Source: Actinomycetes bacterium (GTDB taxonomy: Bacteria > Actinomycetota > Acidimicrobiia > Acidimicrobiales > RAAP-2). From it: a DNA stretch of 6,718 nucleotides. Position numbers and translations under genes: made by a program. The notes under the pieces are model-generated. The model searched no databases. It was not told the origin of the DNA and worked only from the letters and a program-made list of their open reading frames with translations. The DNA lies in NCBI GenBank assembly GCA_021850345.1, contig JAJZMN010000128.1:1-6718 (forward strand), given 5' to 3'. How positions within the stretch are numbered: position 1 is the stretch's first letter; each line of letters starts with the position of its first letter. Positions 1 to 6,718 of the stretch are shown in pieces.

Positions 1-2486
<2,486 letters not shown>

Positions 2487-2490
2487 GCCT

Positions 2491-2504
2491 CCGGCAGATG
2501 CCGG
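2491..2504 (+). terminator. Small stem-loop just after the monooxygenase stop, possible terminator
   Basis: CCGGC-AGAT-GCCGG is a perfect 5-bp stem with a 4-base loop, extendable by a T-G pair. It starts four bases after the TAG stop. A T-tract does not follow, so it is at best a U-less actinobacterial-type terminator, perhaps acting together with the large hairpin downstream. Confidence 0.3.
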
Positions 2505-2521
2505 GCGACGCGGCGTCGGGT

Positions 2522-2587
2522 GTGGTGGACGCCGGGCCGGCGGGACGGAGGGATGGGATGCGTCCCCCGGCCCATGGCGCCCACCAC
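2522..2587 (+). repeat. 66-bp imperfect inverted repeat (large hairpin) between monooxygenase and sigma factor genes
   Basis: The left arm (2522-2547) and right arm (2561-2587) pair over 24 bp in four blocks: GTGGTGG with CCACCAC, CGCC with GGCG, GGGCCGG with CCGGCCC, and GGGACG with CGTCCC. Interruptions are one A-C mismatch (2529/2580), a 2-base bulge (AT, 2574-2575) and a 1-base bulge (C, 2541). The 13-base loop (2548-2560) is purine-rich and carries two GGATG copies. This is far more self-complementarity than GC-rich composition would give by chance. It could be a bidirectional-style terminator, a REP-like palindromic element, or a structured RNA upstream of the sigma factor. No T-run follows, so a classical intrinsic terminator is not supported. 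Confidence 0.8.
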
Positions 2588-2629
2588 CGTGGCTGGATCC
2601 CCATGTCGCATCACCTGTACCGATTCCCC

Positions 2630-2649
2630 GGTTGCAGCCAATGCAAACC
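2630..2649 (+). repeat. Minor hairpin in the sigma factor upstream region
   Basis: GGTTGCA (2630-2636) can pair with TGCAAACC (2642-2649) around a 5-base loop, with one bulged A. It lies in the gene-free stretch 2487-2723, which otherwise holds only the two hairpins and the -10-like box described here. The stem is short and function is unknown. Confidence 0.35.
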
Positions 2650-2710
2650 CCGGTGCAGGCCGCGGCGATCCATCGTCCGCGCCCGGTCGGCGCCGCCGCG
2701 CGTCGGTGGG

Positions 2711-2716
2711 TAGGGT
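2711..2716 (+). promoter_or_regulatory. Candidate -10 box giving a leaderless sigma factor mRNA
   Basis: TAGGGT at 2711-2716 fits TANNNT and is followed by exactly seven bases (CTTGCCC) before the ATG at 2724. That spacing would put the transcription start on the A of the ATG, the arrangement of leaderless genes that are common in actinobacteria. No good Shine-Dalgarno sequence competes with it. A recognisable -35 is missing, and I could not find the GGAAT-N18/19-GTT pattern expected if SigR-type holoenzyme controlled its own gene. Confidence 0.45.
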
Positions 2717-2723
2717 CTTGCCC

Positions 2724-3293
2724 ATGGCCGACAGGTCGCGCTTCGCAGAGCTGGCGATGGAGCACATGCCGGCGTTGTACTCCGCGGCGCTGCGCATGAC
2801 GCGGAACTCCTCCGACGCCGAGGACCTCGTCCAGGAGACCTTCTTGAAGGCCTACCGGGCCTTCGATTCGTACACCGATGGCACCAACCTGCGTGCCTGG
2901 CTCTATCGCATCCTGACCAACACGTACATCAACGCCTATCGCTCCGCCCAGCGTCGGCCGGAGGTGACCGACGTCGAGGACGTCGAGGACCTCTACCTGT
3001 ACCGCCGGCTGTCGCCGAGCGACGGCGCTCGCAGCGCCGAGGATGTCGCGCTCGAAGGCTTCACGGACGACGAGGTGAAGGCGGCGATCGAGGCCCTGCC
3101 CGACGCCTTTCGCATCGCCGTGCTCCTCGCCGATGTGGAGGGGTTCAGCTACAAGGAGATCGCCGAGATCACCGACGCCCCCATCGGGACGGTGATGAGC
3201 AGGATCCACCGGGGAAGAAGAGCCCTCCAGAAGACGTTGCACACATTCGCGGAAGCACGGGGGCTCGTCTCGGCGGGCCCGGCGACGCCGTGA
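2724..3293 (+). CDS. sigR: ECF RNA polymerase sigma factor, SigR/SigH (thiol-oxidative stress) type
   Basis: The 189-residue product directs RNA polymerase to stress promoters. Sigma region 2 spans about residues 10-78, with [17 protein letters not shown] (31-47) and the DNA-melting/-10 recognition stretch [19 protein letters not shown] (55-73). Region 4 spans about 124-168, with the helix-turn-helix in [20 protein letters not shown] (142-161). The linker [13 protein letters not shown] is typical of the SigR/SigH subgroup, and the adjacent RsrA-like gene supports that assignment. The length is slightly shorter than Streptomyces SigR. I chose the ATG at 2724 because homology begins within ten residues of it; the frame stays open back to 2520, but that extension is proline- and arginine-rich and runs through the large hairpin. 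In the known family, oxidised RsrA releases the sigma factor to induce thioredoxin and mycothiol genes; those targets are not in this window. Confidence 0.92.
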   Translation: MADRSRFAELAMEHMPALYSAALRMTRNSSDAEDLVQETFLKAYRAFDSYTDGTNLRAWLYRILTNTYINAYRSAQRRPEVTDVEDVEDLYLYRRLSPSDGARSAEDVALEGFTDDEVKAAIEALPDAFRIAVLLADVEGFSYKEIAEITDAPIGTVMSRIHRGRRALQKTLHTFAEARGLVSAGPATP

Positions 3294-3340
3294 GCGCGGT
3301 GCCGCGTCGGGAGACGTGAGCGCGGTGCCGCGCCGGGAGA
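3289..3340 (+). repeat. 26-bp tandem duplication forming two GTGA-overlapped mini-ORFs
   Basis: Two adjacent 26-bp units (3289-3314 and 3315-3340) differ at one base (T3307 versus C3333) and cover the sigma factor's stop codon. Each unit presents a GTG overlapping a TGA, so the sigma stop is followed by a nine-codon frame at 3290-3319 (VSAVPRRET) and, overlapping its stop, another at 3316-3345 (VSAVPRREK). The same 12 bases, CGTGAGCGCGGT, recur at 3648-3659, where they form the real start of the DUF2342 gene (VSAVLEP). The two mini-ORFs could carry ribosomes from the sigma stop towards the anti-sigma start, or may simply be slippage products. Confidence 0.8.
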
Positions 3341-3346
3341 AGTGAC

Positions 3347-3351
3347 AGGAG
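3347..3351 (+). promoter_or_regulatory. Ribosome binding site of the anti-sigma factor gene
   Basis: AGGAG sits seven bases before the GTG at 3359 and decides that start. It is the clearest Shine-Dalgarno sequence in the window, and follows directly on the second mini-ORF stop at 3343-3345. Confidence 0.7.
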
Positions 3352-3358
3352 ACCTACG

Positions 3359-3652
3359 GTGGCCGACGATGGACGGGGCGGGTGTGGTGGCGACGGCGCC
3401 GCGGACGTGGACTGTGACGACGCCGTCCGCCAGCTCTACAGCTATCTCGACGGCGAGCTCACTGAGGAGCGGCGGCTGAAGATCGCGATGCACCTGGATG
3501 ACTGCGGCTCCTGCTCCGGGGCGGCGGGCTTCGAAGCCGAGCTGCGGTCGGTCATCTCGAGCCGTTGTCGCGACCGGGTGCCCGACTCGTTGATCGAGCG
3601 GGTCGCCGCGGCGATCGCCGCAGAGGACGCCCGCCTGAGTGCTGGCTCGTGA
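3359..3652 (+). CDS. rsrA: RsrA-like zinc-binding anti-sigma factor (ZAS family, mycothiol-system type)
   Basis: This 97-residue protein should bind and silence the sigma factor encoded just upstream. The ZAS motif HxxxCxxC is HLDDCGSC (H45, C49, C52), preceded by C19 in DCDDAVRQLYSYLDGEL. The C19-H45 spacing of 26 equals the C11-H37 spacing of Streptomyces coelicolor RsrA as I recall it, so all four zinc ligands appear present. C70 falls where the extra reactive cysteine pair (C61/C62) lies in that protein, though only one cysteine is seen here; C9 is an additional N-terminal cysteine. By family analogy, oxidation forms disulfides, expels zinc and frees the sigma factor. The GTG start at 3359 has a good AGGAG upstream. 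The stop TGA overlaps the GTG of the next gene (GTGA, 3649-3652), so downstream genes are probably co-translated with it. Confidence 0.9.
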   Translation: MADDGRGGCGGDGAADVDCDDAVRQLYSYLDGELTEERRLKIAMHLDDCGSCSGAAGFEAELRSVISSRCRDRVPDSLIERVAAAIAAEDARLSAGS

Positions 3653-4851
3653 GCGCGGTTCTCGAGCCTCGCGACGACGACGGCAGGGAGCAGGGCGATG
3701 CCGCGTCCGGCCCCGGACTGGTCGATTGGCGCGTCGCCGAGCGCGTGGCCGGATGGGTCATCGCGCGGCGGCCCCCCGACGTCACCGTCGACCCCCCCGA
3801 GCTCTCGGCGTCTTTTGCCCGTGCGACCGCGCGGGCAGAGGAGCTGATCGCCGAGCACACGGGCTGGCGCGCGCCGACCCCCGCCCGATCGGTGGTGACG
3901 GACCGCGAAGGCTGGGCACGGGCAAACGTCGCGTCGTTCCAGCGCCTGCTCGGCCCCGCGCTCGTGAAGTTCGAGCGCAAGAAAGAGGAGCGCAAGGCCG
4001 CGCGCCGGCGCCGGAGCCAGGCGGCATCGCTCCCTTCGTGGCTGACCGAGCTGCCCGAGCCGCTCGCGGGCAAGGTCGCGGGGGCGAGCCGTTCGATGAG
4101 CGGCGCGCAGCTCGGCGCGGTCCTCGGCTGGATGTCCACCCGCGTGCTCGGTCAGTACGACCTGCTGCTCACCGAGGAGATGGCGCAGGACCAGGACCTC
4201 CTCTACTACGTGGGCCCCAACATCGTGGAGCTCGAGCAGCGGTTCGGGTTCGAGCCAGACGAGTTCCGGCTCTGGCTGGCGCTGCACGAGGTCACGCACC
4301 GCTGCCAGTTCACCGCGGTGCCGTGGCTGCGCGGGTACTTCCTCTCCCTCGTGGACCAGGCGATCGAGCCCTTCCAGGCCGACCCTCGCCGCCTGGCGGA
4401 GATGGTGCGCCGCACGGCTGACCAGCTGCGATCTGGGCAGAGCCCCCTCGACGACGCCGGTGTCCTCGGCCTCGTCGCCAGCGAGTCCCAGATGGAGGCG
4501 ATCCGGCGGCTGCAGGCGATGATGAGCCTGCTCGAAGGGCACGGCGACGTCACCATGGACCGGGCCGGCGCCTCGGAGGTACCTGACGCTTCCCGCTTCT
4601 CCCAGACGCTCCACGAACGGCGCCAGTCGGTGAAGGGCCCGGCCAAGGTGCTCCAGCAGGTGCTCGGGCTGGAGGCCAAGATGCGCCAGTACCAGCAGGG
4701 CGAGGAGTTCATCCGCGCGGTCGAGGCCCGAGGTGGCAACGAGCTCTTCTCACGCGTGTGGCAGGGGCCCGAGTGGCTGCCGACGATGGCCGAGATCCGA
4801 GAGCCGCAGCGGTGGATCGACCGGGTGGAGGGCGAGGCCGCCCCGAAGTGA
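3649..4851 (+). CDS. DUF2342 zincin-like putative hydrolase (F420-biosynthesis-associated family)
   Basis: The 400-residue product belongs to an actinobacterial family of predicted zinc-dependent hydrolases of unknown substrate, some members of which are labelled coenzyme F420 biosynthesis-associated. The zincin motif HExxH is HEVTH at residues 213-217, and a glutamate in LLEGHGDVTMD (E296) is a candidate third zinc ligand. VDWRVAERVAGWV near residue 25-37 is the usual N-terminal family stretch. A highly basic segment, KFERKKEERKAARRRR (about 107-122), precedes the catalytic half. No signal peptide or membrane segment is seen, so it is likely cytosolic. I chose the GTG at 3649 because it overlaps the rsrA stop as GTGA and leaves homology intact; the frame is open upstream to 3565, but that lies inside rsrA. 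Its own stop overlaps the tilS start the same way. In M. tuberculosis the homologue Rv3626c also precedes tilS and hpt (from memory). No F420 genes are visible here. Confidence 0.85.
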   Translation: MSAVLEPRDDDGREQGDAASGPGLVDWRVAERVAGWVIARRPPDVTVDPPELSASFARATARAEELIAEHTGWRAPTPARSVVTDREGWARANVASFQRLLGPALVKFERKKEERKAARRRRSQAASLPSWLTELPEPLAGKVAGASRSMSGAQLGAVLGWMSTRVLGQYDLLLTEEMAQDQDLLYYVGPNIVELEQRFGFEPDEFRLWLALHEVTHRCQFTAVPWLRGYFLSLVDQAIEPFQADPRRLAEMVRRTADQLRSGQSPLDDAGVLGLVASESQMEAIRRLQAMMSLLEGHGDVTMDRAGASEVPDASRFSQTLHERRQSVKGPAKVLQQVLGLEAKMRQYQQGEEFIRAVEARGGNELFSRVWQGPEWLPTMAEIREPQRWIDRVEGEAAPK

Positions 4852-6008
4852 CCGGCGGCGACTCGGCGCCGGGCGCGGCACCGCTCGCGCTCGGGCTCCT
4901 GGCGCGCTGCACGTTCCCCCCGCCAGGTGCCGAGCTCACGTGCGCGGTCTCCGGTGGCGCGGACTCCCTCGCGCTCCTCGTGCTCGCCACGCACGCGGGC
5001 TGCGAGGTCACCGCGGTCCACGTGGATCACGGCATCCGCCCCGGTTCGGCCGCTGAAGCGGACCTCGTCGCGGCTGCTGCCGAGCGCGTCGGGGCTCGCT
5101 TTTCGAGCGCGCGGGTCGTCGTGGCACCGGGACCGAACCTCGAGGCACGCGCCCGAGCTGCCCGTTTCACGGTCTTGCCGCATGGGGTCGCCACGGGCCA
5201 CACGATGGACGACCAGGCCGAGACGGTTCTGTGCAACCTGCTGCGGGGGACGGGCCCCGACGGCGTCGCTGGCATGCGTGCCGGCCACGAGCACCCGATC
5301 CTCGGGTTGCGTCGATCGGACACCCGCGCCGTCTGCCGTGAGGCCGGCCTCGAATGGTTCGAGGACCCGACCAATACGGACCCCGCCCAGTTGCGCAACC
5401 GCGTGCGCCACGAGCTCCTGCCGCTGTGCGCTGCGATGGCGAGCCGGGACCCCGTACCGCTGTTGGCGCGCTTCGCCGCGCTCGAGGCCCAGGACAGCAC
5501 GTACCTCGCAGACCTCTCGCTCCTCGCGGTCCCTGATCCTTCGGACGCCTCGGCGCTCGTACGGGCGCCGGCCCCCCTTGCCGCACGGGCGGTGCGCCGC
5601 TGGCTGCGCGCCGTGGGCGCGACGCCGAGCTCGGGCGGCCGCCACGTGCCCACCCCGGGCGCGGACCGCCAGCCGCCGTCCTTGGCCGACGTCCAACGGG
5701 TGCTGGGCGTCGCCGCCGGGGATGCCGTGGCGACCCAGGTCGCCGGCGGATGGCGCATCCGGCGCTCGCGCGGCCGCCTCGTGGCCGTTCCTCCCTCAGC
5801 TCCTCCCTCAGCTCCTCCCTCAGCTCCTCCCTCAGCTCCTCCCTCAGCTCCTCCCTCAGCTCCTCCCTCAGCTCCTCCCGCAGCTCCTCCCTCAGCTCCT
5901 CCCTCCGTCCCTCCCTCGATCCCGACGGGCGATCCCGAGGCACCAGTGGCCGACCGCGCGGATCCGCCGACCGCGCTGACCGGCGACCCCCTGGTCGCGC
6001 CGCGCTGA
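4848..6008 (+). CDS. tilS: tRNA(Ile)-lysidine synthase TilS with a repetitive C-terminal tail
   Basis: TilS uses ATP and lysine to convert the wobble cytidine 34 of tRNA-Ile(CAU) to lysidine, so that the tRNA reads AUA and is charged with isoleucine; it is normally essential. The 386-residue product has the PP-loop SGGADS at 35-40, VDHGIRP at 59-65, the family motif GHTMDDQAET ending at 126, the following NLLRGTGPDGV, and DPTN...RNRVRHELLP ending near 192. The conserved part ends near GGWRIRRSRGRLVAV (about residue 314), typical of short actinobacterial TilS proteins without the full C-terminal domains of E. coli TilS. The last 72 residues are a PPSA-repeat tail plus a low-complexity end and look disordered. 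The GTG at 4848 overlaps the previous stop as GTGA; the frame is open upstream to 4758 but that part lies within DUF2342. The stop lies in a tandem duplication. Confidence 0.92.
   Translation: MTGGDSAPGAAPLALGLLARCTFPPPGAELTCAVSGGADSLALLVLATHAGCEVTAVHVDHGIRPGSAAEADLVAAAAERVGARFSSARVVVAPGPNLEARARAARFTVLPHGVATGHTMDDQAETVLCNLLRGTGPDGVAGMRAGHEHPILGLRRSDTRAVCREAGLEWFEDPTNTDPAQLRNRVRHELLPLCAAMASRDPVPLLARFAALEAQDSTYLADLSLLAVPDPSDASALVRAPAPLAARAVRRWLRAVGATPSSGGRHVPTPGADRQPPSLADVQRVLGVAAGDAVATQVAGGWRIRRSRGRLVAVPPSAPPSAPPSAPPSAPPSAPPSAPPSAPPAAPPSAPPSVPPSIPTGDPEAPVADRADPPTALTGDPLVAPR
5790..5921 (+). repeat. 12-bp tandem repeat array (11 units) encoding (PPSA)n in TilS
   Basis: The unit CCTCCCTCAGCT starts at 5790 and repeats every 12 bases. 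Units 1-7 and 9 are identical; unit 8 (5874-5885) has T5880 changed to G (PPAA); units 10 and 11 degrade at their last bases (PPSV, PPSI). The array encodes residues 315-358 of TilS. The near-perfect DNA identity, including third codon positions, points to recent expansion by slippage. Because the unit is a multiple of three, copy changes would alter tail length without breaking the frame. Confidence 0.95.
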
Positions 6009-6028
6009 CCGGCGACCCGTGGTCGCGC
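5971..6028 (+). repeat. 29-bp imperfect tandem duplication spanning the tilS stop
   Basis: CCGCGCTGACCGGCGACCC at 5971-5989 recurs at 6000-6018, and both copies continue into TGGTCGCGC. Copy one has two extra C's where copy two has one G, so the frame differs between copies. In copy one CTGACC is read as L-T; in copy two the same bases are read as CGC TGA, which is the tilS stop at 6006-6008. Copy two also holds the candidate -35 region of hpt. Confidence 0.75.
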
Positions 6029-6041
6029 GCCGAGATAAGGT
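6012..6041 (+). promoter_or_regulatory. Candidate hpt promoter giving a leaderless mRNA
   Basis: TAAGGT at 6036-6041 fits TANNNT and is followed by seven bases (CACGCCG) before the ATG at 6049, the same geometry as the sigma factor gene. A weak -35, GCGACC at 6012-6017, lies 18 bases upstream and matches the GAC core of TTGAC. This would let hpt be expressed separately from tilS. Alternatively AAGG at 6037-6040 could act as a Shine-Dalgarno sequence for the same ATG, giving a co-transcribed hpt. Confidence 0.4.
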
Positions 6042-6048
6042 CACGCCG

Positions 6049-6717
6049 ATGTCGATGGCGCAACGAGGCGAGGTCCCACGCGCCGTGACAGCCTCCACGG
6101 TGCCCGAGAACCAAGAGAACCAAGAGGACGTCGGCATGCCGGACCAGGCAGGGACACCGGCGCCCGCGTGGGCTGCGGCGGGCGGTGTCGGTCCGCAGCT
6201 CGTGAGCGCGGACGCAATCTCGTCGAAGGTCGCCGAGCTCGGGGCGCGCATCACGGCCGATTTCGCCGACGACCCACCGCTGCTCGTCGGCGTCCTGAAG
6301 GGCGCCATGCTCTTCATGAGCGACCTGTGCCGCTCGATCCAGCTGCCCGTCGACGTCGACTTCATGGCGGTCTCTTCCTACGGGAGCGCGACCCAGTCGT
6401 CGGGCGTCGTGCGGATCGTGAAAGACCTCGACGCGGAGCTGACCGGTCGCCGCGTGCTCGTCGTCGAGGACATCATCGACAGCGGGCTCACCTTGAACTA
6501 CCTGCGCCGCTACCTCCACGCGCGGCGGCCTGCGACCGTCGACGTGTGCGCGCTCTTGGTGAAAGAAGGTGAGCAGCGCGTCGACCTGGACCTGCGCTAC
6601 GTCGGGTTCATGATCCCCTCGGAATTCGTCGTGGGCTACGGGCTCGACGTGGCCGAGCGCTACCGGAACCTGCGCGGCGTGCACACCTTCGTCACGGGCG
6701 CCGAGGACGCCGGCTGA
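6049..6717 (+). CDS. hpt: Hypoxanthine-guanine phosphoribosyltransferase
   Basis: The enzyme salvages hypoxanthine and guanine with PRPP to IMP and GMP in the cytosol. From the ATG at 6049 the product has 222 residues. It shows LKGAMLF (about 83-89, the pyrophosphate-binding loop), the flexible active-site loop MAVSSYGSATQSSGVVRI (106-123), the PRPP signature VLVVEDIIDSGLTL (136-149), LLVKE (169-173, with the purine-contacting lysine) and YVGFMIPSEFVVGYGLD (184-200). Family length is about 180-220 residues. The first 50 residues are not conserved, so the start is uncertain. The ATG at 6049 has a TANNNT box seven bases upstream. An ATG at 6136 (193 residues) has AGAGG eight bases upstream, and the intervening codons include several less GC-rich ones (CAA, ACA, CCA, CGA), which argues for the shorter form. 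The stop is one base from the window's end. In actinobacteria ftsH often follows (from memory). Confidence 0.92.
   Translation: MSMAQRGEVPRAVTASTVPENQENQEDVGMPDQAGTPAPAWAAAGGVGPQLVSADAISSKVAELGARITADFADDPPLLVGVLKGAMLFMSDLCRSIQLPVDVDFMAVSSYGSATQSSGVVRIVKDLDAELTGRRVLVVEDIIDSGLTLNYLRRYLHARRPATVDVCALLVKEGEQRVDLDLRYVGFMIPSEFVVGYGLDVAERYRNLRGVHTFVTGAEDAG
6106..6123 (+). repeat. 9-bp direct repeat near the hpt start
   Basis: GAGAACCAA occurs twice in tandem (6106-6114 and 6115-6123), followed by GAGGAC. If translated it encodes ENQENQ; if the true start is 6136, it lies in the leader immediately before the AGAGG ribosome binding site. Confidence 0.6.
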
Positions 6718-6718
6718 G

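Noticed and set aside
2520..2723. 68-residue N-terminal extension of the sigma factor
   Set aside because: It has no sigma-family similarity, passes through the large hairpin, and the conserved protein starts right after the ATG at 2724.
2487..2723. SigR-type autoregulatory promoter (GGAAT-N18/19-GTT)
   Set aside because: Only GGAT and GGGAT fragments with wrong spacing to any GTT were found.
5790..5921. CRISPR-like array
   Set aside because: The units are 12 bp, adjacent and without spacers; this is a coding minisatellite.
4927..5979. 350-codon + strand frame overlapping tilS in another phase
   Set aside because: It is serine/arginine-rich shadow translation. The tilS frame carries all conserved motifs. 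The 12-bp array is open in every frame and prolongs this one.
5167..6684. 505-codon - strand frame with a long REEL repeat resembling a coiled coil
   Set aside because: The repeat is only the complement of the PPSA array, and the rest is antisense to tilS and hpt with no recognisable domain.

Overview
The window is strongly GC-rich. Every credible gene lies on the + strand, GTG starts are common, and several genes overlap by the four bases GTGA. The gene content (a SigR/SigH-type ECF sigma factor with a zinc anti-sigma factor, a DUF2342 zincin-like protein, tilS and hpt) points to an actinobacterium, perhaps a deep-branching one such as Acidimicrobiia. The phylum call rests on gene families and order; the class is a guess.

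Layout. (1) 70-612 is a decayed 3' piece of thiC. It keeps the iron-sulfur cysteine motif but lacks the catalytic barrel and an internal stretch of about 29 residues. (2) 606-2486 encodes a 626-residue flavoprotein monooxygenase with an N-terminal NTF2/SnoaL-like domain. (3) 2487-2723 has no gene but holds a long imperfect inverted repeat (2522-2587), two smaller hairpins, and a -10-like TAGGGT exactly seven bases before the sigma factor ATG. (4) 2724-3652 encodes the sigma factor and its RsrA-like anti-sigma factor, separated by a 26-bp tandem duplication that forms two overlapping nine-codon mini-ORFs. (5) 3649-6008 encodes a DUF2342 zincin-like protein and TilS, joined by GTGA overlaps. TilS has a long C-terminal PPSA-repeat tail encoded by a 12-bp tandem repeat. 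(6) 6049-6717 encodes hypoxanthine-guanine phosphoribosyltransferase (hpt). It probably has its own promoter, again a TANNNT box seven bases before an ATG.

How the genes work together. The sigma/anti-sigma pair looks like the thiol-oxidative-stress switch of actinobacteria: oxidation of the zinc-bound cysteines in the anti-sigma factor would release the sigma factor. The zincin-tilS-hpt run matches, from memory, the Mycobacterium tuberculosis order Rv3626c-tilS-hpt. Here the redox switch sits directly upstream and appears translationally coupled to it, so tRNA-lysidine synthesis could be read from the same transcript as the stress regulator. The thiC remnant and monooxygenase at the left look like accessory, rearranged DNA.

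The most unusual signals are non-coding or repeat-derived: the 66-bp hairpin, the mini-ORF duplication, the PPSA array, the 29-bp duplication that sets the end of tilS, the two putative leaderless starts, and the thiC deletion. No complete, obviously new multi-gene system is evident.
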